From: Xenophilus azovorans DSM 13620 | GTDB lineage: Bacteria; Pseudomonadota; Gammaproteobacteria; Burkholderiales; Burkholderiaceae_C | Assembly (NCBI RefSeq): GCF_000745855.1 | Contig: NZ_JQKD01000021.1 | Coordinates: 44,076-108,075, forward strand | Reading direction: 5' to 3' | DNA: 64,000 bases | In this document: in pieces, positions 17,564-25,816 of the stretch | Position numbering within the stretch: position 1 is the first letter of the stretch | Layout of the letters: each line of letters begins with the position of its first letter | Notes under the pieces: generated by a model | What the model was told of the DNA's origin: nothing | The model's database searches: none | Seen by the model: only the letters and a program-made list of their open reading frames with translations | Translations under genes and position numbers: made by a program

Positions 17564-19152
17564 GCCGCGTCCTCCGCAGCGGTGAAGTGGGCCGCGTCCA
17601 TCACGCGCAGCGGCTCGGCCACGCGCGGCGCGAAATCCATCTGCGCCAGCACGTCGCGCGCCAGGTCGATGCCGGGCGCGATCTCGAACACCTCCACGCC
17701 CTCGGCCGTGAGCCGGAAGCTGGCGCGCTCGGTGAGGTACAGCACCTCCTGGCCGCGCCGCAGCGCCTGCGGGCCGCTGAAGGTGATCTGGTCCACCCGG
17801 CGCACCAGCTTCCGCACGCCGCCCTGCTGCAGCACGCGCATGCGGCCGTCGCCGGTGGCCAGCTTCACGCCCTTGGCCGCCAGCGTGCCGCAGAACACCA
17901 CCTTGCGCGCGTTCTGCGCGATGTCGATGAAGCCGCCCGGGCCCACCGTCACGCCGCCCAGGCGCGAGACGTTGACGCTGCCTTCCTCGTCGAATTCGCC
18001 GAAGCCCAGGAAGGCCACGTCCAGTCCGCCGCCGCCGTAGAAGTCGAACTGCGTGGCGGCATCGAGCATGGCCGTCGCGTTGCGCGCGTAGCCGAACAGC
18101 ACGCCGTCCATCAGCGTGCCGCCGTAGGTGCCGTGCTCGATGGTCTGGTAGATGCGGTGCTGTTCGTCGCGCGCCGCGATCAGCTTGGCCACGGCGTCGG
18201 GCACGCCCACGCCGTAGTTGATGACGGGCCGCGCCTTGCCGGTGTTGAACAGCTCCACGGCCGCGCGCCGCGCCACCGCCTGGCGCTCGCCAAAGGCTTC
18301 CTGCGCGGCGGCCCGCTCGCGGGCGTGGTCGGCCGCCTCGCTCTCGCGGCGGGCGGCGCCGGTCAGCTCGCCGCTGAAGGCCGGGTCGAAGGGGATGTCG
18401 TAGCTGGTGCGCTGCTGCGGATCGACCACGACCGCATCGACCCAGGCCGAGGGGATGCGCACCTCGCGCGCCTTGAGCGCGCCGCGCGGCAGCCGCTCGG
18501 CCACCTGCACGATGACGGTGCCGCCGCTGTTGCGCGCGGCCAGCGCGAGCGACTGCGCGTCGAGGTTGGCGGCCTCGTGCTCGAAGCTGATGTTGCCGTC
18601 CTCGTCGGCGGCGCTGGCGCGCACGATCGCCACGTGGATCGGGAAGGGCTTGTAGCGCAGCCACTCGCGCCCGTCGATGGTGACGACCTCGGCCAGGTCG
18701 TCCTTGGCCGCCGCGTTCATGCGCCCGCCGCCGTGGCGCGGGTCGCACACCGTGCCCAGGCCGACGTGCGAGACCAGGCCCGGCCGGCCGGCGCCGATCT
18801 CGCGCATGAGCTGGCTCGACACGCCGCCGGGCAGGATGTAGGCCTCGATCCTGTTCGCCAGCGCGAGCTGCTGCATCGCCGGCGACCAGACCCAGTGGCC
18901 GCCGATCACGCGCCTGACCAGCCCTTCGTGCGCGAAGCAGTTCATGCCCTTGGTCTTCTTGTCGCCGATGCCCAGAGCGTGGACCAGCGTGAGATTGCGC
19001 GGCTGCTGCGTGGCGAGGAAGCGCGCCTGCACCGCCTCGAACAGGTGCGTGGCCTCCATCAGCCCGCCGCCGCCGCCCATCAGGCCCACCGTGTCGCCGT
19101 CGCGGATGAGGGCCGCCGCCTCGGCGGCCGTCATGAACTTGCCGTCTGCCAT
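17560..19152 (-). CDS. Family I CoA-transferase (fused alpha-beta, YdiF type)
   Basis: 530 residues holding both subunit halves. The N-terminal half has GDTVGLMGGGGGLMEA (CoA loop). The C-terminal half carries the catalytic glutamate in the EHGTYGG motif (E339 by position). The enzyme moves CoA from acetyl-CoA or succinyl-CoA to a carboxylic acid through a glutamyl-CoA intermediate. In the order acyl-CoA dehydrogenase, CoA-transferase, AroE-like on the minus strand, it would activate the acid that the dehydrogenase uses. It starts 10 bases after the acyl-CoA dehydrogenase stop and overlaps the AroE-like start. Confidence 0.9.
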   Translation of the reverse strand: MADGKFMTAAEAAALIRDGDTVGLMGGGGGLMEATHLFEAVQARFLATQQPRNLTLVHALGIGDKKTKGMNCFAHEGLVRRVIGGHWVWSPAMQQLALANRIEAYILPGGVSSQLMREIGAGRPGLVSHVGLGTVCDPRHGGGRMNAAAKDDLAEVVTIDGREWLRYKPFPIHVAIVRASAADEDGNISFEHEAANLDAQSLALAARNSGGTVIVQVAERLPRGALKAREVRIPSAWVDAVVVDPQQRTSYDIPFDPAFSGELTGAARRESEAADHARERAAAQEAFGERQAVARRAAVELFNTGKARPVINYGVGVPDAVAKLIAARDEQHRIYQTIEHGTYGGTLMDGVLFGYARNATAMLDAATQFDFYGGGGLDVAFLGFGEFDEEGSVNVSRLGGVTVGPGGFIDIAQNARKVVFCGTLAAKGVKLATGDGRMRVLQQGGVRKLVRRVDQITFSGPQALRRGQEVLYLTERASFRLTAEGVEVFEIAPGIDLARDVLAQMDFAPRVAEPLRVMDAAHFTAAEDAA

Positions 19153-19162
19153 GGACGCCTCC

Positions 19163-20323
19163 TCAGCGGTGGATGTCGAACAGCACGGCGCCCTTCTTCA
19201 GCGCCGCCTTGGCGATCACGCCGCGGTGGATTTCGCTGGTGCCGTCGAAGATGCGGAAGATGCGCGCGTCGCGGTAGTAGCGCTCGATGGGCAGCTCCTT
19301 GCAGAAGCCCATGCCGCCGAAGACCTGCACCGCGCGGTCGACCACGCGGCCCAGCGTCTCGGCCGCGTGCACCTTGACCATGGCGATCTGCTCGCGCGCG
19401 TCCAGGCCCTGGTCCAGCATCCAGGCGGCGTGGTAGACCATCCAGCGCGCCGCGTTGACTTCGATGACGCTGTCGGCCAGCATCTGCTGGACCATCTGGA
19501 AGTCGCCGATGCGGGTGTCGAACTGCCGGCGCTCGCCGGCGTACTGCAGCATCAGCTCGCACACGTGGCTGGCCTTGCCCACCGCGCGCGCGCCCACCTG
19601 CGCCAGGCGCACCACGTTGAGCGCGCCCATCGCCAGCTTGAAGCCCTGGCCGCGTTCGCCCAGCAGGGCCGCGTCGTCCAGCGGCACGTTGTCGAAGAAC
19701 AGCTCGACGTGCGGTGTGCCGCGGATGCCCATCATCGGCTGGTCCTTGCCGACGGTGAAGCCGGGCAGGCCCTTGTCGACCATGAACATGGAGATTTCCT
19801 TCTCGCCCGTGCGGGCCGAGACCAGGAAGAAGTCGCTCCACTCGCCGTCGCTGATGAAGTGCTTGCTGCCGTTGAGCACCCAGCCCGTGTCGGTCTTCTT
19901 CGCGTGGGTCTTGATGCCGGCGGCGTCCGAGCCGGCGCCCGGCTCGGTGATGGCGATGGCGGCGGTGCGCTCGCCGCGCACGGAGGGGGCCAGCCAGCGC
20001 TCGATCTGCTCGCCGCGGCAGTGCAGCAGCGGTTCGTAGACGTTGCCGAAGGCGCGGCGGATCAGCTGGTCGCTGGTGTGGCCGAACTGCTCCTCGCACA
20101 GGATGCGGTCGAGGTTCGACAGGCCGCCGCCGCCCAGCTCGGCCGGCATGTTGAGGGCGTACAGGCCGAGGGCGAGGGCCTTGCCGTGGATCGCCTGCGC
20201 CGTCTCGCGCGCCAGCGCGCCGTCGGCCTCGAGGCGGTCTTCCAGCGGCCGCAGTTCCTCGGCGATGAAGCGACGCACCGTGTCGATCATCATCTTCTGT
20301 TCGTCATTGAGGGTGAAGTCCAT
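19163..20323 (-). CDS. Acyl-CoA dehydrogenase
   Basis: 386 residues, full-length FAD-dependent acyl-CoA dehydrogenase: N-terminal helices, ITEPGAGSDAAG (FAD/substrate loop), NGSKHFISDGEWSD, LQYAGERRQFDTRIGDFQ, VQVFGGMGFCKELP, and a C-terminal IFDGTSEIHRG. The residue aligned with the usual catalytic Glu (xYEGT) is Asp360, the same change seen in the alicyclic AliB-type gene at 60852. It introduces an alpha,beta double bond into an acyl-CoA and passes electrons to ETF. Upstream are 206 bases with a hairpin repeat, so it may start its own transcript. Confidence 0.9.
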   Translation of the reverse strand: MDFTLNDEQKMMIDTVRRFIAEELRPLEDRLEADGALARETAQAIHGKALALGLYALNMPAELGGGGLSNLDRILCEEQFGHTSDQLIRRAFGNVYEPLLHCRGEQIERWLAPSVRGERTAAIAITEPGAGSDAAGIKTHAKKTDTGWVLNGSKHFISDGEWSDFFLVSARTGEKEISMFMVDKGLPGFTVGKDQPMMGIRGTPHVELFFDNVPLDDAALLGERGQGFKLAMGALNVVRLAQVGARAVGKASHVCELMLQYAGERRQFDTRIGDFQMVQQMLADSVIEVNAARWMVYHAAWMLDQGLDAREQIAMVKVHAAETLGRVVDRAVQVFGGMGFCKELPIERYYRDARIFRIFDGTSEIHRGVIAKAALKKGAVLFDIHR

Positions 20324-20354
20324 GGGGTATCTCGATGAATGGTTCCGATCAGAT

Positions 20355-20420
20355 GGCCGCGGAGCAGGCCATGCCAGCGCACCCGCGGAACTGGCTTTGC
20401 CAGGCCGCGGGGTGCGCCCC
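20355..20420. repeat. Intergenic hairpin repeat, family 1, copy B
   Basis: 66 bases, 60 identical to 5540-5605. Outer stem GCGCACC/GGTGCGC, tip CTGG-CTTTG-CCAG. It is followed by CCCCTTGGGGGG, a second small palindrome also found near 21375. It lies in front of the acyl-CoA dehydrogenase gene. Confidence 0.8.
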
Positions 20421-20476
20421 TTGGGGGGTATGGGCCGGCCACACGCAGTGAGGCCGGCCAAACGGCGGGAAGCCTG

Positions 20477-20527
20477 TTACGCGCTGCTGAACCAGCGGGC
20501 GCCGAAGAAGAAGGGCAGGCGGTCCAT
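20477..20527 (-). pseudogene. 16-codon remnant ORF after the TIM-barrel gene
   Basis: ATG 2 bases after the TIM-barrel stop, then 16 codons reading MDRLPFFFGARWFSSA and TAA. The FFFGARW string looks like the first strand of an aldehyde dehydrogenase or similar N-terminus, and the operon position is ideal for a coupled gene. The repeat that follows may mark where the rest was lost. This is a weak call; it may be chance. Confidence 0.25.
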
Positions 20528-20529
20528 GC

Positions 20530-21339
20530 CTACGTCCCCAGGAACGGCCGGCTGGCCGCCAGGCATGCCGCGGCCCAGGCGTCGGGCGAGGCGTCGCGCT
20601 CGCGCTCCTCGTGGATCACCTCCACGCTCACCGGCAGGTCGGCCGGCAGCGCGGCGAACAGGCCGGCCAGGTCGATGCCGCCCTCGCCGGGCATCAGGCG
20701 GGCGCAGCGCGCGGTGTGGATCATCTCCTCGGTCGTGAAGTGCGTGCCGGGCGCGCCGTCGCAGATCTGCGCGTAGTGCAGCAGCTCGCGGGGGAGGGCG
20801 CGGATGTCCTCCAGCGAGGTGTGCGAGCGGCCGAAGTGCAGCGCGTCGACCAGGATGCCGGCGTTGCCCGGCGTGCCCGCGTTGCGCACGATCCGCAGCG
20901 CCGCCTGCGCGTCGGGCACGCCCGTCCAGGGCATGAACTCCAGGTCGGCCGTCATGCCGAAGGGGCGCATCGCTTCGCACAGGCGGGCGTAGTGCTGCGT
21001 CAGGCGGGCCTCGTCGGTGTCGTCACCGGCCACCAGGATGGCGCGCGCGCCCAGCGCCGCGCCGGCCTCGTACAGCGCGGCCCAGCGGCTGGCGTCGAAG
21101 TCCGCGCCGATGCGGATGAGTTCCAGGTCGAACACGCCGACGCCGGTGTCGCGCAACGCGGCCTGCGTCTCGCGCAGCACGTCGGGCCGGCCCAGCAGGT
21201 GCTGCTGCGGCCCGCCCGGCGCGTTGGGCCACAGGCGCAGGCCGACGAAGCCGTAGCCCTGGCGCGCGGCCAGCGCCACCGCCTCGGGCGGCGTGCAGCG
21301 GTGGGAGGTGAGGTAGGCGAGGGAGAGGGCGCGGGTCAT
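20530..21339 (-). CDS. Sugar phosphate isomerase/epimerase-type TIM barrel (xylose isomerase-like)
   Basis: 269 residues of the AP-endonuclease-2 / xylose-isomerase-like superfamily. Likely metal ligands lie at barrel-strand ends: Glu in FDLELIRIG, Glu in DLEFMPWTG, Asp and His in ILVDALHFGRS, and Glu in VSVEVIHEERE. Family members isomerise or dehydrate sugars, inososes and 3-dehydroshikimate. With two AroE-like dehydrogenases and a protocatechuate operon nearby, a dehydratase of the 3-dehydroshikimate type is a reasonable idea, but specificity cannot be read from sequence. It lies between the NIPSNAP gene and the acyl-CoA dehydrogenase. Confidence 0.85.
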   Translation of the reverse strand: MTRALSLAYLTSHRCTPPEAVALAARQGYGFVGLRLWPNAPGGPQQHLLGRPDVLRETQAALRDTGVGVFDLELIRIGADFDASRWAALYEAGAALGARAILVAGDDTDEARLTQHYARLCEAMRPFGMTADLEFMPWTGVPDAQAALRIVRNAGTPGNAGILVDALHFGRSHTSLEDIRALPRELLHYAQICDGAPGTHFTTEEMIHTARCARLMPGEGGIDLAGLFAALPADLPVSVEVIHEERERDASPDAWAAACLAASRPFLGT

Positions 21340-21341
21340 GT

Positions 21342-21370
21342 CAGTGCCGCCCGGCCGCCCGAAGGCACTG
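21342..21370. repeat. Hairpin repeat, family 2 (loop GCCCGGCCGCCCGAA)
   Basis: A 7-bp stem CAGTGCC/GGCACTG encloses the 15-base loop also found at 32056-32070 with a different stem. It sits 2 bases upstream of the TIM-barrel start codon, between it and the NIPSNAP gene, and is followed by a CCCCCTTGGGGGG palindrome. Confidence 0.8.
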
Positions 21371-21441
21371 ACGCACCCCCTTGGGGGGCAGCGGACCGCG
21401 CGAAGCGGGGAAGCGTGGGGGTTGTTTCATGTCGGGCCTTT

Positions 21442-22068
21442 TCACTGCATCGGCGAGACGGAGGTGGGCAGGGCGATGGTCGAGACCATGTCCGTGGTCA
21501 GGTGCGAGGGGCCACCCTTGGGCGGCCAGAGGCCTTGCGCCACGGCGTCGGCGCGCGCTTGGCTGCGCGCGTCCAGGCTGGGGTAGGCCCAGATGTTGGT
21601 GAAGCGCGGCGCGCCGTCCAGGGCCACCATGGCGACGACGCAGGGCGAGATCGCCTCGCGCGCCGGCAGGTACTGCTGCCACAGGTCGATGGTGGGCTGC
21701 GTGCCGCCGGGCCGGATGCCGTAGGTGCGGATCTCGTAGACCGGCCCGGCGATGCCCGATTCGGCGCTGGGGCGCGCCGGCTTCATCCACGGGAAGCCGC
21801 GGTAGCTGGCCAGTTCAAGGTGCTGGTAGAGATCGCCGCAGCCGAAGGGACTGGCCGCGCGCTGCGTGCGCTCGCGCTCGGCCTGCAGCGCGGCCAGGTC
21901 GGCGAAGCCGCGCAGCACGATCATGCGGTTGAGCGCGCCGATGTCGGTGGACCAGCAGGCGAGCAATTCGCCCTGGGCCTCGGGCGCGGTGGCGAAGGCG
22001 TGGACCTGCGTCGCGGCCTGGGCCGTGGTGCCGAAGGGCAGGGTGAGGGTGGCGAGTTCGTAGTACAT
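21442..22068 (-). CDS. NIPSNAP family protein (two domains)
   Basis: 208 residues, two ferredoxin-like halves: residues 1-100 (MYYELATLTLPFG, CWSTDIGALNRMIVLRGFADLAALQAER) and 108-205 (VYEIRTYGIRPGG, RFTNIWAYPSLDARSQARA). It is about twice the length of the 116-residue NIPSNAP protein at 16380. It follows the second KstD-like gene by 15 bases, repeating the flavoprotein-NIPSNAP pairing of the other operon. Function unknown; a role in binding or rearranging the ring intermediate is inference. Confidence 0.87.
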   Translation of the reverse strand: MYYELATLTLPFGTTAQAATQVHAFATAPEAQGELLACWSTDIGALNRMIVLRGFADLAALQAERERTQRAASPFGCGDLYQHLELASYRGFPWMKPARPSAESGIAGPVYEIRTYGIRPGGTQPTIDLWQQYLPAREAISPCVVAMVALDGAPRFTNIWAYPSLDARSQARADAVAQGLWPPKGGPSHLTTDMVSTIALPTSVSPMQ

Positions 22069-22083
22069 GGGTGCTTGTCCGGT

Positions 22084-23802
22084 TCAGTGCAGGTCGGCCC
22101 CGGCCGCGTGCCGCGCGGCCAGGTGGCCGAAGGTCATGGCGGGGCCCAGGGTGATGCCGCCGCTGGGGTAGCGTCCGCCCATCAGGCTGTTCATGTCGTT
22201 GCCGGCCGCGTACAGGCCGGGGATGGGCGCGCCGGACGCATCGAGCACGCGCGCGTCGGTGTCGGTCTTCAGGCCGGCGAAGGTGCCCAGGCTGCCGGGC
22301 ACCACGCGCACGGCGTAGAAGGGGCCGCGTTCGACCGGCGCCATGCAGGGGTTGGCATGGCCGGCGGCGGCGTCGCCCTGCACGCGGTTGTAGGGCGTCT
22401 CGCCCTTCGCGAAATCGTCGTCGCGGCCGGCGGCGGCCATCGCGTTCCAGCGCGCCACGGTGGCTTGCAATCCGTCGGCGTCGATGCCGCAGGCGCCGGC
22501 CAGTTCGGCCAGCGTGCGGCCGCGCCGCAGGTAGCCGCCGGCCAGCCAGCCGCGCAGGGGCAGCGGCGCAGGCTTGGCGGCGCCCAGGCCGTAGCGGCGG
22601 ATGAAGGCGTGGTCGCAGACCAGCCATGCCTGCACCGGCCGGCCGGCCGGCGTGGCCGCCAGCAGGGCTTGCATGAAGTCGTAGTAGGAGTCGGCTTCGT
22701 TGACGAAGCGCCGGCCGTCCTCGCGCACCGCGATCAGGCCGGGCTTGGCGCGCTCGATCAGGTGCGGGAAGTGCGCCACCGTGCCGTCGGCATGCGGCAC
22801 CAGCGACACGGGGGCCAGCGCGGCCGCGCTCGTCTGCGAGGCATCGACGATGCCGCCGGCCGATTCGCCCAGGCGCAGGCCGTCGCCGGTGGCGGCCCAG
22901 ACGGCGGCCGAGCAGTGTTCCGTGCCGCTCGGCGCGTGCGGCAGCAGCGCCTTCTTGCGCGCCGCGTCGTGCGGGAAGCCGCCGCAGGCCAGCACCACGC
23001 CGCGCGCCGCCTCGACGCGCAGTGGGCCGTCCGGGCCGTCGAGCACGGCGCCGTGCACGCGGGCGCCGTCGCGCAGCAGCCGGCGCGCGGCGTGGCGCGT
23101 GCGGACGTCGACGCCCGCCTCGAAGGCCGAGGCCGCCAGCGCACCGGCCAGCGCGTGCCCGTTGACCAGCCGCATGGCCTGCCGGTGCAGCAGCAGGTCG
23201 CGCCCGTAACCGAGCACGCGCCGCGCGACGTAGGCGAAGGAGGCGGGCTTGCGCAGCGCGTTCAGGAAGTGCCGCAGCTCCGCGCCCGACGCGATGCCCA
23301 TGCCCCACAGCGTGGTCTCGGCCAGCGGCGGGCGCAGCAGGCCGCGGCGCGCGCCCAGCCGGCGCGCGTCGAAGGGTGCGGCGCAGACGGAGCGCCCGCC
23401 CGTCGCCGCGTCCGGCGTTCGGCCGTGGAAGTCGGGAATGGCGTTGCCGTCGATGAACTGCAGCGCGGTGTGGCGGCGGAAGAAGTCCACCATGCGCGGC
23501 GCCGCCTCCAGGTAGGCGCGGGCACGCGCCTCGTCGAAGCGCTCGCCCAGCTCGTGGCGCAGGTAGGCCAGCGGGCGCTCGATGTCTTCGCCGATGCCGG
23601 CTTCGCGCGCCAGCGGGTTGCGCGGCACCCACATCCAGCCGCCCGACCAGGCGGTGGTGCCGCCGATGAGCGGCTCCTTCTCGGCCAGCACCACCGCGAG
23701 GCCCAGGTGCGCGGCCGTGACGGCGGCGGCCAGCCCTCCGGCGCCGGAGCCCAGCACGAGCAGGTCGCAGGCGATCGACGGCGTGGTGGCGGGCTCGGGC
23801 AT
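22084..23802 (-). CDS. KstD-like FAD-dependent dehydrogenase (paralogue 2)
   Basis: 572 residues, same architecture as paralogue 1: VLGSGAGGLAAAV (FAD), GGTTAWSGGWMWVPRNP, LACGGFPHD, and C-terminal LYAAGNDMNSLMGG. The catalytic-type motif is Y545-P-S-G-G549. Expected chemistry is dehydrogenation next to a ring ketone. It lies between the IclR regulator (5 bases upstream) and the NIPSNAP gene (15 bases downstream), so it is tightly co-transcribed. ATG at 23802 is chosen because it starts MPEPATTPSIACDLLVLG, close to the FAD motif. Confidence 0.88.
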   Translation of the reverse strand: MPEPATTPSIACDLLVLGSGAGGLAAAVTAAHLGLAVVLAEKEPLIGGTTAWSGGWMWVPRNPLAREAGIGEDIERPLAYLRHELGERFDEARARAYLEAAPRMVDFFRRHTALQFIDGNAIPDFHGRTPDAATGGRSVCAAPFDARRLGARRGLLRPPLAETTLWGMGIASGAELRHFLNALRKPASFAYVARRVLGYGRDLLLHRQAMRLVNGHALAGALAASAFEAGVDVRTRHAARRLLRDGARVHGAVLDGPDGPLRVEAARGVVLACGGFPHDAARKKALLPHAPSGTEHCSAAVWAATGDGLRLGESAGGIVDASQTSAAALAPVSLVPHADGTVAHFPHLIERAKPGLIAVREDGRRFVNEADSYYDFMQALLAATPAGRPVQAWLVCDHAFIRRYGLGAAKPAPLPLRGWLAGGYLRRGRTLAELAGACGIDADGLQATVARWNAMAAAGRDDDFAKGETPYNRVQGDAAAGHANPCMAPVERGPFYAVRVVPGSLGTFAGLKTDTDARVLDASGAPIPGLYAAGNDMNSLMGGRYPSGGITLGPAMTFGHLAARHAAGADLH

Positions 23803-23807
23803 GGAGG

Positions 23808-24635
23808 CTATTCGGCGTAGATCGGCCGCCGCCCGGGCGCCGCCTGGCGCGCCTGCGACGAGCGCTGGAAGAAGGGCGAGGTGCCGCTGGCGGCGGCCAT
23901 CTGTTCGGCGATGGCCAGCAGCTCGGGCGCCAGCGCGTGCATGCGCGCCTCGGTGAAGCGGGCGGTGGGCCCGGCGATGGTGATCACGCCGATGGCCGGC
24001 TGGCCGGCCAGCCGCACCGGCGCGGCCATGGCCGACAGGCCGGCGGAATAGGTGTCCACGGTGACGCTGTAGCCGCGCTCGCGCGCGGCGTGGACCATGG
24101 CCAGCATCTCCTGCAGCGTGCGCGGCGCATTCGGCCCGAAGTCCTCGGGCCGGCCCAGGCCCTGGCGCGAGGCCAGCGCGATCGCCTCCTCGTCGCTGAG
24201 CGAGGCCATCCACGCCAGCCCCGAGGAGGAGCAGGACAGGCGGGCATCGCTGCCCATGTCGGGGTCGTAGCGCAGGCCCCGGCGCGCGCCCTGCGCGCGC
24301 GCCACCCAGGTCAGCCGCTCGCCGTCGACCACGCCCAGGCGCACCAGCTCCCCCGAGATCTCGGCCAGCCGGTCCAGCAGCGGCTGCGAGAAATCGACGA
24401 TGCCGCTGTGGCTGAGGAAGGACAGGCCCAGCGAGACCAGCTTGGTGGTCAGCATGTAGCTGCCCAGCTCGCGCGGCTGGCGCACGTAGCCGGTGCGCAC
24501 CAGGTCGACCAGCAGGCGGTGCGCCGCGCTGCGCGGCATGTTGAGCTGGTCGGCGATGGAGGCCAGCTCCAGGCCCTCGCCGTGGCGTGACAGCAGTTCG
24601 AGGATGCCCAGGGTGCGGTCGAGGACGCTGCTCAT
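23808..24635 (-). CDS. IclR-family transcriptional regulator
   Basis: 275 residues. The N-terminal winged helix-turn-helix reads LDRTLGILELLSRHGEG and IADQLNMPRSAAHRLLVDLVRTGYV. The C-terminal GAF-like effector domain contains SCSSSGLAWMASL, ERGYSVTVDTYSAGLSAMAAPV and IGVITIAGPTARFTE. Regulators of this family sense aromatic or other ring acids (PcaR, PobR types). It is embedded between the Gfo/Idh gene and paralogue 2. The pair of palindromes at 25745-25775, between the two divergent operons, is its likely target. Confidence 0.92.
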   Translation of the reverse strand: MSSVLDRTLGILELLSRHGEGLELASIADQLNMPRSAAHRLLVDLVRTGYVRQPRELGSYMLTTKLVSLGLSFLSHSGIVDFSQPLLDRLAEISGELVRLGVVDGERLTWVARAQGARRGLRYDPDMGSDARLSCSSSGLAWMASLSDEEAIALASRQGLGRPEDFGPNAPRTLQEMLAMVHAARERGYSVTVDTYSAGLSAMAAPVRLAGQPAIGVITIAGPTARFTEARMHALAPELLAIAEQMAAASGTSPFFQRSSQARQAAPGRRPIYAE

Positions 24636-24683
24636 GACGGGTCTTCCGTGTCGTTCGTGGAGCGGCGAGGGTACGGCATCGAT

Positions 24684-25706
24684 TCAGGCGGCACGGGCCG
24701 CAGCAGCCAGCACGGCGCGGGTGGCCGCGAGGGTGCGCAGGCCGTCCTCGGCGCTGCACACGGGCTCGGCGGCATCGCCTTCGATCAGGGCGAGGAAGTG
24801 CGCGAGCTGGCGCGTGTACGGGTCGGCCGCGTGCACCACGGTCTGCTCGCGCGTCATCTCGGCGTGCCAGCTGCGCTCGCCGGCGTAGCGCCACAGCGTC
24901 AGGTCGGGCAGCGAGAGCGAGCCTTCGGTGCCCGACAGGTAGTGCGACTGCACGGCCTGGCGCGGGTACTGCGGCTGCTCGCCGGCGCAGAAGTCCCAGC
25001 ACCACGGCGAGACGGCGGCGTCGGACGCCAGCACCGTGCCCAGCGCGCCGCCGGCGAAGCGCAGCACGGCGGCGGCCGTGTCCTCCACCGCGAAGCCGCG
25101 CACCGCGCTGCTGGTGGCCGAGATCACGTCCTCCACCTCGCCGGCCAGGAAGCGCAGCAGGTCGATGTCGTGGATCAGGTTGATCAGCACCGGGCCGCCG
25201 CCGGGCTCGCGCCGCCAGGCCACGTCGAAGTACGCGTCGGGCTTGAGGAAGGTGGCCTGCGCATGCACGGCGACCAGCCGGCCCAGGCGCCCCTCCTGCA
25301 CCAGGGCGCGGGCGCGCTGAACGATGGGGTTGTGCCGCCGGTGGTGGCCGACCAGCACCGGCACGCCGCTGGCGGCCTGCGCCTCGACCAGCCGGCGTGC
25401 GTCCTCCACCGTGTCGGCCACGGGCTTCTCGACCAGCACCGGGATGCCACGGGCCAGGCAGTCCAGCGCCACCGGCACGTGCAGCGCGTTGGGCGTCGCC
25501 ACGATCACGCCGGCCGGGCGCACGCGCGCCAGCATCTCGCGGTGGTCGGCGAAGCAGGGCACGCCGGCCGCCTCGGCCACGGCGCGGGCGCCGGGCGCGG
25601 GATCGGCGATCGCGGCCAGGACCGCGCCGTCGCTGTGCGCCAGGCGGTCGATGTGGGTGCGGGCGATGACACCCGCGCCGACCAGGGCAATGGGAGTGCG
25701 AACCAC
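24684..25706 (-). CDS. Gfo/Idh/MocA-family NAD(P)-dependent oxidoreductase
   Basis: 340 residues. The Rossmann motif is VGAGVIARTH at the N-terminus, the EKP motif is VLVEKPVAD (about residues 94-97), and the substrate-binding and catalytic region is GGGPVLINLIHDIDLLRFL with a conserved Asp and His. The family oxidises cyclic polyols and sugars such as myo-inositol or glucose derivatives. It is first gene of the minus-strand operon that continues with IclR, KstD-like 2, NIPSNAP and TIM barrel, and divergent from the AroE-like gene at 25817 across 110 bases. Confidence 0.9.
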   Translation of the reverse strand: MVRTPIALVGAGVIARTHIDRLAHSDGAVLAAIADPAPGARAVAEAAGVPCFADHREMLARVRPAGVIVATPNALHVPVALDCLARGIPVLVEKPVADTVEDARRLVEAQAASGVPVLVGHHRRHNPIVQRARALVQEGRLGRLVAVHAQATFLKPDAYFDVAWRREPGGGPVLINLIHDIDLLRFLAGEVEDVISATSSAVRGFAVEDTAAAVLRFAGGALGTVLASDAAVSPWCWDFCAGEQPQYPRQAVQSHYLSGTEGSLSLPDLTLWRYAGERSWHAEMTREQTVVHAADPYTRQLAHFLALIEGDAAEPVCSAEDGLRTLAATRAVLAAAARAA

Positions 25707-25744
25707 GGTGTCTCCTTGGAATGGAGGCGACTGTAGTCGAAAAC

Positions 25745-25775
25745 TGAATCAAATTCAATTCTTGAACATGATTCC
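25745..25775. promoter_or_regulatory. Two palindromic operator candidates for the IclR regulator
   Basis: TGAATcaaATTCA (25745-25757) and the related TGAACatgATTCC (25763-25775) are 13-base inverted repeats with centres 18 bases apart. The region is strikingly AT-rich and lies between two divergent catabolic operons, the left of which encodes an IclR protein. Tandem near-identical palindromes in this setting are typical of IclR-type control. Confidence 0.6.
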
Positions 25776-25816
25776 AGTTTTATGTAGGATCGCGCTCCAT
25801 TCAAGGAGACAACAGC

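Noticed and set aside
20611..23820. 1069-codon open frame on the plus strand
   Set aside because: It runs antisense across three recognisable genes (TIM barrel, NIPSNAP, flavoprotein) and has no domain or start signal.
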